Source: Alphaproteobacteria bacterium CG1_02_46_17 (GTDB lineage: Bacteria; Pseudomonadota; Alphaproteobacteria; Micavibrionales; Micavibrionaceae). Taken from it: DNA of 64,000 nucleotides. Made by a program: the position numbers and the translations under genes. The stretch covers positions 1 to 64,000 of the forward strand of contig MNUG01000021.1 of the NCBI GenBank assembly GCA_001871905.1. The letters are read 5' to 3'. Each line of letters begins with the position of its first letter. Position 1 is the stretch's first letter. Below, one piece after another: positions 1-8,258 of this stretch. Under the pieces are notes generated by a model. It searched no databases. It was not told the origin of the DNA and saw nothing but the letters and a program-made list of their open reading frames with translations.

Positions 1-20
1 GCATACACCTTTCTCGTGCG

Positions 21-39
21 CCGGAGTGTTCCGGTTTTT
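21..39 (+). terminator. Small hairpin with T-run, possible terminator
   Basis: A 5-bp stem (CCGGA at 21-25, TCCGG at 30-34) with a 4-base loop is followed by TTTTT on the plus strand. The shape fits a weak intrinsic terminator for a transcript entering from the left. The stem is short, so chance is possible. Confidence 0.3.
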
Positions 40-60
40 GAAAGCAGGGAAAGAACAGTA

Positions 61-140
61 TAAATATCCCCCTTGCCCTCGAGAGAGGAACCTCGCACCG
101 GCCCCGATGGCCTAGGGAATATGCTGTGCGGGGGAATTGT
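61..140. other. Possible structured RNA or leader element
   Basis: This non-coding stretch can be folded by eye into a branched structure. An outer stem pairs 67-71 with 131-135. A hairpin at 77-88 has a GAGA (GNRA-type) loop. A stem pairs CGCAC 94-98 with GTGCG 126-130, enclosing a GGCC hairpin (100-103 with 109-112). I do not recognise the family on either strand. In many alphaproteobacteria the mraZ cell-division cluster lies downstream of rnpB in this direction, so a leader RNA for an off-window minus-strand gene is one option. Strand and function are unknown. Confidence 0.25.
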
Positions 141-232
141 GCTGCCCAAATTTTGATGAAAGTCTTCCTCACAAAAATTTTTTTCGAAAAACGAACTGAG
201 TTCACGATTGGCAGGTAAGTCAAAAAAAGAAA

Positions 233-604
<372 letters not shown>

Positions 605-610
605 CAGGCA

Positions 611-639
611 CTATAGTGCGGCCGGTGATGTAAAGTCAA
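611..639 (-). promoter_or_regulatory. Sigma70-type promoter of rnpB
   Basis: On the minus strand a TTGACT -35 box (634-639) and a CTATAG -10 box (611-616) are separated by exactly 17 bases. The predicted start near 604 coincides with the 5' end of rnpB helix P1. The promoter sits just after the stop codon of the upstream amidase gene. Confidence 0.7.
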
Positions 640-640
640 A

Positions 641-1363
641 TCAGGATGGTTGTCTCTGGTTCAAGAGCGAGAGGATCGCGGCGCAAGTCTCGACATCCAG
701 ATCAGGATTATGCAGGGCATGAGGAACAAAATGGCGGCGAAACTCGCGCAACAGAACGCCTTGGTCTTGCGTATAACGATATCCGTATTCGGCCAGATGT
801 TCATAAAATTTCGAAGGGAGTTCCATCAACTGTCTGGCTGGCTCCGAGTCATCGTCGAGCAATTCCGGCATTAAGCCGATCCCGTTCAGTTCGAGTTTGC
901 GCCATGGGAATTTTTCACCCGGATCGAGTTTCCGGCCCGGGGCAATATCGGAATGACCCAGAATATTGGTGTTGGGGATAATCCATCTCGTCTGAAGGTC
1001 GGTCACCAGTTCGATCAGCGCGTCAATCTGGGCAGGTATAAAATCTTCCAGATCAAATTCGTGGCCAGTGTTCCAGATTTCAATGCCGATCGAGGCGGCA
1101 TTCATATCGGTGATGTCTTTCCATTGGGATTTGCCTGCGTGCCAGGCCCGTTTACTCTCCTCGACAAACTGGAAAACTTTACCTTCTCCATCAATCATAT
1201 AATGGGGAGAAATTCGTCCGATGGAATCGTCAGGAGTGGGGTCGCAAAATCTCTGTCTGGCTTCCTCGGCGGTTCTGGTTCCGGTGTAGTGAATAATAAT
1301 ATATTCAGGCTTTGGAGGCGTGACGCGCTCATCCCAGTTCTGTGATGGTGTCTGAATAATCAT
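641..1363 (-). CDS. N-acetylmuramoyl-L-alanine amidase (AmpD/AmiD family)
   Basis: This is a 240-residue zinc amidase of the Amidase_2 fold, expected to cleave the bond between MurNAc and the stem peptide of murein or anhydro-muropeptides. The zinc ligands are visible: His25 in IIIHYTGT, His137 in LGHSDIAPGRK and Asp147 in KLDPG. A C-terminal segment of about 80 residues resembles the peptidoglycan-binding end of AmiD-like proteins. No signal peptide is seen, so the product is either cytoplasmic (AmpD-like recycling) or exported another way. It lies directly upstream of rnpB on the same strand. The ATG at 1363 lacks a strong Shine-Dalgarno site. Confidence 0.9.
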   Translation of the reverse strand: MIIQTPSQNWDERVTPPKPEYIIIHYTGTRTAEEARQRFCDPTPDDSIGRISPHYMIDGEGKVFQFVEESKRAWHAGKSQWKDITDMNAASIGIEIWNTGHEFDLEDFIPAQIDALIELVTDLQTRWIIPNTNILGHSDIAPGRKLDPGEKFPWRKLELNGIGLMPELLDDDSEPARQLMELPSKFYEHLAEYGYRYTQDQGVLLREFRRHFVPHALHNPDLDVETCAAILSLLNQRQPS

Positions 1364-1389
1364 GGTTTTTTCGATATATTAAAGGCGTT

Positions 1390-1950
1390 CTACGCAGCCC
1401 AGCGAGGTCTGGGAGCCTCTATAGTAGAAACAGGTGACGTGCGGCGTGTCAAGCCTGTTCCTTGCAAAGGCGAGCGGAACGGCATGACCAGTGCGCCAAA
1501 TGACTCGGCCAGAACTGACGGCCCACCGACAGAGATTTTATTTGACCGGAAACTGGACATCGAAACAACATTGGACGGCGCAGGGGAAAAGACGCTTTTT
1601 GCATTGGCTGCGAAATATGCCTGTTTCGGTAGATGGCTGGTATCCACGCCCCATTTGGCGGCAATCGCCATGGCTTTGCGCATCCCGATCTGACCGCGTT
1701 CCGATACGCTGTCTGCGGCATCAATCATGCGGCGGTTATATCCCATCATGGAGGTGATGGCAGGAAGATTGGCAGGTTGAGGAGCTGGACGGTATATTTT
1801 TGCTTTGGGAGCGGGTGCGGTCTGAGGGCCTCCCTCCAGAAACGCCGGACGTTTATGCGCGACAGAAGAAGCCTGAACGAGTGGAACGCTACTGGTCCAG
1901 ACCGAGCTGAGGTGGGGGATGTCCCTTCTTCTTTTTTCCTTTTTCGTCAT
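1390..1950 (-). CDS. Hypothetical protein, 186 aa
   Basis: I do not recognise this protein. The ATG at 1950 follows a good Shine-Dalgarno site (AGGA, 8 bases away). The N-terminus is very basic (TKKEKRRR). A proline/alanine-rich linker follows at about residues 40-65, then a more ordered helical stretch around 75-110 with the sequence MRKAMAIAAKWGVDTSHL, then a low-complexity Ser/Pro/Arg tail ending RPRWAA. No signal peptide, membrane segment or enzyme motif is visible. It is upstream of the amidase gene with a 26-base gap and may be cotranscribed with it. The upstream DNA has repeated CTATATA-like motifs. Confidence 0.6.
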   Translation of the reverse strand: MTKKEKRRRDIPHLSSVWTSSVPLVQASSVAHKRPAFLEGGPQTAPAPKAKIYRPAPQPANLPAITSMMGYNRRMIDAADSVSERGQIGMRKAMAIAAKWGVDTSHLPKQAYFAANAKSVFSPAPSNVVSMSSFRSNKISVGGPSVLAESFGALVMPFRSPLQGTGLTRRTSPVSTIEAPRPRWAA

Positions 1951-2030
1951 CTTTTATATCCTATATTTCGATATATAGTCCTATATACCACTATATGCAA
2001 GAAAAAATCAAAAAAAATGCGAAAAAATGA

Positions 2031-2062
2031 GGGTGGCCCTGTTCAGACCACCCCCTTTTTCT
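2031..2062 (-). terminator. Bidirectional intrinsic terminator
   Basis: GGGTGG (2031-2036) pairs with CCACCC (2048-2053) around an 11-base loop. On the plus strand it is followed by CCTTTTT; on the minus strand by a run of T residues (complement of 2011-2029). It is well placed to stop minus-strand transcription coming from the gcv operon, about 460 bases further upstream. Confidence 0.6.
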
Positions 2063-2179
2063 CTCTTGAAGGAAAACTATTTTCATATCCCGATTACTGC
2101 GGGCGGAATCTCGGCTGTGGCTGCGTTCTGGGCTCATGCCTTTTCCGGTTTAAGCCGGCGATCATGGAAAACAAGGTAC

Positions 2180-2400
2180 TCAATTTCTTTCCCCTATAAG
2201 GCAGGTGTAATTGATTTAAGGTCGCCATAAATCTCTGAACCCAGAACTTACACAAGGTCGCGCCCGAGAATGTCCCCGCAAGCATCCATTCCACGCCACG
2301 AAACGCCGAGCGCAACGATGGTGCAGGATGGTAGTGAGCGCTGCGGAAAGCAACTCCCATTCGGGAAGATGGACCTAACGATCTATATATTTTGTTTGGT
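2180..2400 (-). pseudogene. Possible fragment of a formylglycine-generating-enzyme-like domain
   Basis: The minus-strand translation contains FRSAHYHPAPSLRSAFRG, which loosely recalls the C-terminal signature of FGE-sulfatase (SUMF1-like) domains (R-S-A-x-R followed by P-x-x-R-x-x-x-x-G-F-R). No credible start, Shine-Dalgarno site or remainder of the domain is present, and the reading frame only stays open to 2094. It may be a decayed gene fragment or a chance similarity. Confidence 0.22.
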
Positions 2401-2519
2401 TTTTTTATACTCGAATCATACCATTCCCCGATCAGAATTTGCAAATTTCGAAACGGGAAAATCAGTATCAACATATTGATTTTATTAAGAAATAAATTTT
2501 GAAAATAATTTTTATAATT

Positions 2520-3986
2520 TTAGACAGTTGCTTTCAAAACCGGTTGCCTTGCGGCTCTGACTTCATCCAATCTGCGACGAGGAGTTGAGAGCGGATTTTG
2601 ATGAATCTCGTTCGCCTTTCCGTCACTCGTATCTTTGGCAATATGCTGCATCACACAGATGAAATGATCTATCGCCTCTTTACTTTCTGTTTCGGTCGGC
2701 TCGATCAACATGGCCCCTTGAACCACCAACGGAAAATAAACAGTCATCGGGTGGATGCCATTTTCGATCAGTGTTTTTGCGATGTCCAATGTGGTGACGC
2801 CCTGCTCTTTTTGAATCTTATCGGTCAACAGACATTCATGCATGCAAGTCTTGTCACCGAACGGGGCATAGAAATCACCTTTCAATTTGGACAAGATATA
2901 GTTGGCACTGAGAACCGCGTCCTCTGCCACCTGTCTTAATCCGTCCCCTCCATGGGACATCATATAGGTCAGCGCCCGCACAAACATCCCGAACTGGCCT
3001 TGAAATCCTTTCAGCCGTCCGAAAGAAGACGGGCGATCTTCGATTGTTTCAAGTTTATAGCCCTGATCTGTTTTCACCACACAAGGAACTGGTAGATACT
3101 CTTTGAGGCTGTCTGCCACACAGATCGGGCCTGATCCCGGGCCGCCACCGCCATGCGGGGTTGAAAATGTTTTATGCAGGTTGATATGCATCACATCAAC
3201 ACCAAAATCCGCTGGTCTGGCTTTCCCGACCAACGCATTAAAATTTGCACCATCACAATAGAAATAACCGCCAACTTCATGCAAAAGCTTCGCACACTCG
3301 GCAATCTCGGATTCAAACAGCCCGCAGGTGTTGGGGTTGGTGACCATCATGCCTGCCACGTCTTTTCCATCACCCAACGCCGCCTTGAAATTCTCCACCG
3401 TGACACATCCGGTTTCTTTGGTAGAAATGACGCGCAATTCATAACCACACATCGCGGCTGTTGCCGGATTTGTACCATGCGCGGAATCAGGACACAGAAT
3501 AATTTTTCTGTGCGCTTGGCCATTAAGCTCATGAGCCCTTCTGATTGTCATCAGACCTGCCAGTTCTCCATGCGCCCCTGCTGAAGGCGTGAGGCATACA
3601 CCACGTAACCCTGTCAGTTCTCCCAGCCAGTTTTGAAGATCAAACATCAACTCCAATGCCCCTTGCACAGTTTCTTCAGGCTGCATTGGATGAATATTGG
3701 CAAACCCGTCGAGGCGTGCCATTTTTTCATTCAGGCGCGGGTTGTGTTTCATGGTGCAACTTCCCAAGGGGAAGAATCCATGATCGATTGAAAAATTCTT
3801 CGTAGAAAGGCGGACAAAATGTTTGACGATTTGCGGTTCTTTCAGCTTGGGCCAACCGATTATATTTCTCGCAACCTGCTCTGTTCTAAGCGGTGCATTT
3901 TCAAGCGGGGTAAAATCCACGCCGCATCCGTCTGCTGCGCGATGTTCCCACAATAATGGTTCTTCGTAATTCAGGGCGTAGTCCAT
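2520..3986 (-). CDS. gcvPB: Glycine dehydrogenase (decarboxylating) subunit 2
   Basis: This is the PLP-binding C-terminal half of glycine cleavage P-protein (488 aa). It decarboxylates glycine and passes the aminomethyl group to lipoylated GcvH. The PLP-lysine motif NLHKTF is present with Lys272, followed by the glycine-rich loop STPHGGGGPGSGP. The length is normal for the split alpha2beta2 type. The ATG directly abuts the stop codon of the hydrolase gene at 3987, so the two are probably translationally coupled. It is the last gene of the gcvT-gcvH-gcvPA-hydrolase-gcvPB run. Confidence 0.96.
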   Translation of the reverse strand: MDYALNYEEPLLWEHRAADGCGVDFTPLENAPLRTEQVARNIIGWPKLKEPQIVKHFVRLSTKNFSIDHGFFPLGSCTMKHNPRLNEKMARLDGFANIHPMQPEETVQGALELMFDLQNWLGELTGLRGVCLTPSAGAHGELAGLMTIRRAHELNGQAHRKIILCPDSAHGTNPATAAMCGYELRVISTKETGCVTVENFKAALGDGKDVAGMMVTNPNTCGLFESEIAECAKLLHEVGGYFYCDGANFNALVGKARPADFGVDVMHINLHKTFSTPHGGGGPGSGPICVADSLKEYLPVPCVVKTDQGYKLETIEDRPSSFGRLKGFQGQFGMFVRALTYMMSHGGDGLRQVAEDAVLSANYILSKLKGDFYAPFGDKTCMHECLLTDKIQKEQGVTTLDIAKTLIENGIHPMTVYFPLVVQGAMLIEPTETESKEAIDHFICVMQHIAKDTSDGKANEIHQNPLSTPRRRLDEVRAARQPVLKATV

Positions 3987-4757
3987 CTAAAACCTCTCGA
4001 ACCATTGGTATGTTTTTTCGACCAATTCCAGAACCGTCTTGCCGGTATCAAAGCAGTGGCTTGCGCCTTTGATTTCATATTTTTCTTTTTCACAAACCAG
4101 ATCATCAAACAGCATATGCGGGTCTTCGGAAAGCCATGAACTGCCTGCAATCAATATTTGGGATGGTGCTGAAATTTTCCGGCACATTTCCTGTGCCGCT
4201 TCGTGCGAGAAGGTTCTGATTTCTTCGATCATCGCCAGCCCCAACGTATAACGATAGCGGCCCGTGCGTTCGTAGTATTGCCCGTTTTCCGATAAAGTTG
4301 AGGTCAGAAGCCAACGGCGCGAAGGTTGATAGGAGGGGTCCCAAAACGAAATAGCATCCGCTTGCGGAGTGGCAAAAACCATTGCCAAGCCGCCCAGAGA
4401 ATGCCCGCAGACATAGAGTTTTTTATGATTGCCCCGCACATGATCCAGAACCGCATTCAAATCGGCGGCGTGGATTGACAATGTGCTTTCATGTAAGCGT
4501 CTGCACCCTGTTTCGTCACGATAAAATGCCAGACGATACACATCATAGCCACGATCATTGAAATAATCACGAGCCACCATATGCAGATAATCTTCCGGTT
4601 TTCCAGTCAGGCCATGACCGATGACGATAGCTTTATCAGATGGGGTTTCCCCTGCCCTGTTCACAAGGACAAAAATCTTTTTTCCATCCTCTGTAGGCAA
4701 AAAGAAACTACTCTCGAGCTCCAGACTTTTATCTATTTCATCGCGGGTCATGAACAT
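3987..4757 (-). CDS. Alpha/beta hydrolase inside the gcv operon
   Basis: This 256-residue protein has the alpha/beta hydrolase fold. IVIGHGLTG (about 44-52) supplies the oxyanion region, CGHSLGG carries the nucleophile Ser120, and GASHCF near residue 234 supplies the likely catalytic His. No signal peptide is seen, so it should be cytoplasmic. It overlaps the end of gcvPA by 10 bases and touches the start of gcvPB, so it is embedded in the operon. The substrate cannot be read from sequence; an esterase, thioesterase or lipoyl/acyl-directed hydrolase are all possible. Usual gcv operons do not carry this gene between the P subunits. Confidence 0.82.
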   Translation of the reverse strand: MFMTRDEIDKSLELESSFFLPTEDGKKIFVLVNRAGETPSDKAIVIGHGLTGKPEDYLHMVARDYFNDRGYDVYRLAFYRDETGCRRLHESTLSIHAADLNAVLDHVRGNHKKLYVCGHSLGGLAMVFATPQADAISFWDPSYQPSRRWLLTSTLSENGQYYERTGRYRYTLGLAMIEEIRTFSHEAAQEMCRKISAPSQILIAGSSWLSEDPHMLFDDLVCEKEKYEIKGASHCFDTGKTVLELVEKTYQWFERF

Positions 4758-6004
4758 ACCTCGGTCAAGGCAGAAACTAAATCCGTGATATCCTGATCTG
4801 TCGTCATTTCGGTTGCTGTTACCAGCATTCTGTTTCCATCCAAAGGCAATCCAGCGATGATTTTCTTGTTCAAGAGTTTTTTCTGAACCACTTTTGAATC
4901 GATTGGCAGCTCAATAACAAATTCGTTAAAGAAGTTGTCGTTGGTTATTTTTACGCCGTTGATCTTTGATAAGGCCTCTGCCAATGTGCAAGCACGTTCA
5001 TGATTGAGACGGGCAAGATGCTTTAGCCCTTCCTCGCCCAGAAGCGCAGCATGAACGGTAAATGCAAGCGCACATAGTCCTTGGTTGGTACAGATATTCG
5101 ATGTCGCTTTTTCGCGGCGAATATGTTGTTCGCGGGTAGAGAGGGTTAGAACAAATCCGCGCTTGCCATCGGCATCCACCGTTTCACCGCACAGGCGTCC
5201 CGGCATCTGACGCAGATATTCCTGTTTACAAGCAAAAAACCCAAGATGCGGGCCGCCATAGGACATCGGGATACCAATGCTTTGAGCCTCGCCACACACA
5301 ATGTCTGCTTCGATTGGTGCGGGCAATAATCCGAGTGAGACAATTTCCGTGATAACGACAATCAGTTTTGCACCGATTGCATCACATTTATTCTTTAACT
5401 GCGCATAAGCATGCGGCGTTCCGAAAAAGTCAGGGGATTGGATAATCACTGCGGCGATTGTCTCATCTTCCACGTCACTGATATGGTCTTTGCCGATGTA
5501 GCTTTCCAAGACCTCGCGATACTGTGGATGCAGAGCATTTCCGATGACAATTTTTTCTCGTCCCGTCAAACGCATTGCCATCAGTGCGGCTTCAGCACAA
5601 GAGGTTGCTCCGTCATACATCGAGGCGTTGGCGACATCCATTCCGGTCAGGGTTGTCATGAATGTCTGGAATTCAAAAATGACCTGTAATGTGCCTTGCG
5701 CCATTTCAGGTTGGTACGGTGTATAGGATGTCAAAAATTCAGACCGCTGGATGATATAATCGACTGTGGACGGGATATGGTGGCGATAGACCCCTGCCCC
5801 TAAAAAGAACGGTGAGTCATTTGCGGTTTCATTTTTCGCGGCCAATGCCGTCATAAAACGCTCGACCTCCATTTCCCCTTGATGGTCGGGAAGATCATAG
5901 CCTTTCGCAAGGGGCAGTGCCTTAAATAAATCATCGGTGGTTTTGACACCAACCGATTCCAGCATTTCGGTACGATCTTGCTCGGTCAATGGCAGGTAAC
6001 GCAT
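4748..6004 (-). CDS. gcvPA: Glycine dehydrogenase (decarboxylating) subunit 1
   Basis: This is the N-terminal half of P-protein (418 aa), forming the decarboxylase with GcvPB. Family features include the N-terminal PLTEQDRTEML segment, FLGAGVYRHHIPS, YTPYQPEMAQGTLQ and SYGGPHLGFFACK. It is slightly shorter than the roughly 440-450 residues typical of the family, without an obvious internal deletion. The start codon lies 2 bases after the gcvH stop, and the 3' end overlaps the hydrolase gene by 10 bases. Confidence 0.95.
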   Translation of the reverse strand: MRYLPLTEQDRTEMLESVGVKTTDDLFKALPLAKGYDLPDHQGEMEVERFMTALAAKNETANDSPFFLGAGVYRHHIPSTVDYIIQRSEFLTSYTPYQPEMAQGTLQVIFEFQTFMTTLTGMDVANASMYDGATSCAEAALMAMRLTGREKIVIGNALHPQYREVLESYIGKDHISDVEDETIAAVIIQSPDFFGTPHAYAQLKNKCDAIGAKLIVVITEIVSLGLLPAPIEADIVCGEAQSIGIPMSYGGPHLGFFACKQEYLRQMPGRLCGETVDADGKRGFVLTLSTREQHIRREKATSNICTNQGLCALAFTVHAALLGEEGLKHLARLNHERACTLAEALSKINGVKITNDNFFNEFVIELPIDSKVVQKKLLNKKIIAGLPLDGNRMLVTATEMTTDQDITDLVSALTEVCS

Positions 6005-6006
6005 AT

Positions 6007-6378
6007 TTACTCCACTGTCTTCAAATAATCCTGATATGCGGCCTCATCCATAAGGCCTTTCAGCTCATCGACGTTGGTCATGCTGAACTTGGCAATCCAA
6101 CCATCGGTTTCCGATTTCAACAAATCAAAATCTGTTTCCAGAGCCTCATTAACCTCGACAACCTCGCCTGTAACTGGCGTATAGACTTCGGCGGCGGTTT
6201 TGACTGATTCTACAACTGCGAAATGGGCGCCTTTCGAATATGTTGTTCCAACTTTGGGAAGTTCGATAAAGACCAGATCCCCCAGCGCGTGTTGGGCGTA
6301 TTCGGTAATGCCGATCACGGCAATACCCTCACCGTCCAGTTTGACCCATTCGTGATCTTTGGTAAATTTTACTGTCAT
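6007..6378 (-). CDS. gcvH: Glycine cleavage system H protein
   Basis: This 123-residue lipoyl carrier shuttles the aminomethyl group from P-protein to T-protein and electrons to L-protein. The lipoylation motif ESVKTAAE carries Lys60; the usual version is ESVKAASE or similar. The C-terminal GWIAKFSMTNVDELKGLM is typical. It is 2 bases downstream of gcvT and 2 bases upstream of gcvPA, so it is in one operon with them. Confidence 0.97.
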   Translation of the reverse strand: MTVKFTKDHEWVKLDGEGIAVIGITEYAQHALGDLVFIELPKVGTTYSKGAHFAVVESVKTAAEVYTPVTGEVVEVNEALETDFDLLKSETDGWIAKFSMTNVDELKGLMDEAAYQDYLKTVE

Positions 6379-6380
6379 GT

Positions 6381-7436
6381 TTATTTCCCCGCATTTTTTG
6401 TTCGTGGTTTTAAGAATGGCATGGATTGTACCTTTGCCGGAATAAGTCTTCCACGGACATCCACATTTATTTCTGTCTCGGGCGCGGCATAGCCCAAAGG
6501 CAAATAAGTCTGTCCAATAGATTGTTTCAAGCTTGGCGAGAAACCGCCACTGGTCAGAACGCCGATTTCTTTGCCATCTTTGGATTTAACGATTGAGCCT
6601 TCGCGGGCGACCCCTTTATCGGTCAGGACAATCCCTACTCTTTTGCGCGTTGGGGTTGGCAGGGAGTCTTTGGCGTCTTTACGCATTACCCATCCGAGAT
6701 CGGCTTCAAGTGGTGTTGTTGTGGCATCTATATCGTGCCCATAGAGGCAATAGCCCATTTCCAGGCGCAGGGAATCCCTTGCCGCCAAGCCAATCGGTTT
6801 GACACGAGAATCAGAGAGAAGCTTAGTCCACAATTCTTCGGCTTTGTCGTTCGGAACAGAAATTTCGAATCCATCTTCGCCGGTATAACCCAGACGAGAC
6901 ACGAACATGGTGTAATCCTGAAACCACAATCCCATATAAGGAACATCAGAAAGATCAATGCCCAGCACGTCGCGCATGACCGCTTCAGCTTCGGGGCCTT
7001 GAAGGGCGATCAATGCCCAGTCTTCAAAATAGGTGAATTCGTGATCTGGTGTGAGGTTGGATTTAATCCATGCAATATCTTTGTCTTTGCATCCGGCATT
7101 GATGACCATGTGGAAATCGTCGTCTCCGGCTTTGGTGACCATCAAGTCATCAATAATCCCGTTCTGGTCGTTTATCAGAACAGTGTATTTGGTGCGGTTG
7201 ACACCCAGTTTTTCAAAAGACGACGGAGTCAGTCTTTGCAAAAGGTCTTGCATCCCTTTTCCTTTGATGGCGATCTGCCCCATGTGGGACACATCGAACA
7301 ACCCCGCATGGTCGCGCACCCATTCATGTTCTTTGAGCACGCCAAGATCATAATAGAGCGGCATGTCATAGCCTGCAAACTCCCCCATCTTGGCAGATAA
7401 ATCAAGATGACTTTGATGCAGAGGCGTTGTTTTCAT
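6381..7436 (-). CDS. gcvT: Aminomethyltransferase (glycine cleavage T protein)
   Basis: This 351-residue folate-dependent enzyme makes 5,10-methylene-THF and ammonia from the aminomethyl-H intermediate. Visible family motifs are LFDVSHMGQI near the N-terminus, RLGYTGEDGFEISVP and ARDSLRLEMGYCLYGHD in the folate-binding part, and LTSGGFSPSLKQSIG in the C-terminal barrel. The ATG at 7436 follows AAGGG with a 7-base gap. It is the first gcv gene of the run, yet only 24 bases separate it from the upstream AT-rich ORF, leaving no room for a glycine riboswitch there. Confidence 0.96.
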   Translation of the reverse strand: MKTTPLHQSHLDLSAKMGEFAGYDMPLYYDLGVLKEHEWVRDHAGLFDVSHMGQIAIKGKGMQDLLQRLTPSSFEKLGVNRTKYTVLINDQNGIIDDLMVTKAGDDDFHMVINAGCKDKDIAWIKSNLTPDHEFTYFEDWALIALQGPEAEAVMRDVLGIDLSDVPYMGLWFQDYTMFVSRLGYTGEDGFEISVPNDKAEELWTKLLSDSRVKPIGLAARDSLRLEMGYCLYGHDIDATTTPLEADLGWVMRKDAKDSLPTPTRKRVGIVLTDKGVAREGSIVKSKDGKEIGVLTSGGFSPSLKQSIGQTYLPLGYAAPETEINVDVRGRLIPAKVQSMPFLKPRTKNAGK

Positions 7437-7460
7437 TTCATACCCTTAATTTTTTGATAT

Positions 7461-7961
7461 TTATTTACCACAATAATAATTCGAGATTATATCCTGCCCA
7501 ATGTGATTAAGATCACCATCCACTGCCTGCATTCCAAAAGGAGTTGTCTTTTGCAACTCTTTGTTCAAAATTTTAAACAGCATTCCCCTAGTCTTTCTTA
7601 AAGAAGAGCAATATTCAATCATTAAAAATTTTAAATGCTCCTCGATATAGGAATCAACTTCCTCATAAAACTTGAAGGATAAAGCTCCCCTTAATTTCTT
7701 TTCATCAAAAACTTTATTTCTCTCTATTAAAGAAATAAAATAATCTCCATTTTTTTGGACATATTTTTCAATCTCTTTTGTCATTCTTTTTTTGCTGTTT
7801 AATTCCAAAATGAGCTTAAAGATAAGCAAGCCAAGAGCCACTAAAACAACCCACTTAATGATTGAAGAAGCAACCCCCATAAGTGACTGAAAGAAAATTG
7901 TTATAAAGATGAGTGCAAAGACTGTTGTATACAAGGATATCTCCAAAACCCTCTTATTCAA
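7461..7961 (-). CDS. Hypothetical AT-rich two-helix membrane protein
   Basis: I do not recognise this 166-residue protein. Two hydrophobic segments (about residues 8-27 and 33-52) are followed by a charged, helical cytoplasmic-type tail rich in Lys/Glu (KKRMTKEIEKYVQKNG, VDSYIEEHLKF). The reading frame opens with a TTG at 7961 and no clear Shine-Dalgarno site, so the start is uncertain. Its DNA is visibly more AT-rich than its neighbours, which suggests later acquisition. It sits between purS and gcvT in the same orientation with short gaps, so the gcv genes may depend on transcription through it or on a promoter inside it. Confidence 0.55.
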   Translation of the reverse strand: MNKRVLEISLYTTVFALIFITIFFQSLMGVASSIIKWVVLVALGLLIFKLILELNSKKRMTKEIEKYVQKNGDYFISLIERNKVFDEKKLRGALSFKFYEEVDSYIEEHLKFLMIEYCSSLRKTRGMLFKILNKELQKTTPFGMQAVDGDLNHIGQDIISNYYCGK

Positions 7962-7991
7962 AAAGAAAATGCAAATTTTTGGAGGTGTAAT

Positions 7992-8219
7992 TTACACCAC
8001 TATCTCAAAATCTTCAGTCACAGGGTTTGCCAAAAGTTTCTGGCACATTTCTTTGATACGATCTTGGGATGTTCCTTCCGGAACATCAATTTCAATGAAT
8101 TTTCCCTGACGGACATTTCCAACATCTTCAAACCCCAAGTGATGCAAAGCGCTTTCAATGGCTTTGCCCTGCGGGTCTAGCACGCCTTTACGGAGGGTTA
8201 CTTTTACAATTGCTTTCAT
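7992..8219 (-). CDS. purS: Phosphoribosylformylglycinamidine synthase subunit PurS
   Basis: This is the small (75 aa) subunit of the three-part FGAM synthase that works with PurQ and PurL in the fourth step of purine synthesis. The sequence KAIVKVTLRKGVLDPQGKAI and the conserved DVRQGKFIE-type block (here NVRQGKFIEID) are diagnostic. I use the ATG at 8219, preceded by GGGAAAG, rather than the in-frame TTG at 8231. Its partners purQ and purL lie on the other strand about 3 kb away. Confidence 0.93.
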   Translation of the reverse strand: MKAIVKVTLRKGVLDPQGKAIESALHHLGFEDVGNVRQGKFIEIDVPEGTSQDRIKEMCQKLLANPVTEDFEIVV

Positions 8220-8258
8220 GATCTTTCCCAACTTTTATTTTCTTGAATCTTGCTTTAT

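Larger units (their letters stand above)
1951..2519. other. Gene-poor intergenic region
   Basis: This 569-base stretch separates the orphan gene from gcvPB. It holds AT-rich CTATATA-like repeats (about 1966-2000, probably the promoter region of the orphan gene), a strong hairpin with T-runs on both sides (2031-2062), and a possible gene remnant (about 2180-2400 on the minus strand). The rest carries no feature I can support. Confidence 0.5.

Noticed and set aside
2094-2474. A 126-codon minus-strand frame as a real gene
   Set aside because: It has no ribosome site, odd composition and contains terminator-like and AT-rich DNA; only a possible remnant is kept.
2598-2939. Plus-strand frames opposite gcv, purA, glmM and other genes
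   Set aside because: They are antisense shadows of clear enzyme genes without ribosome sites or family features.
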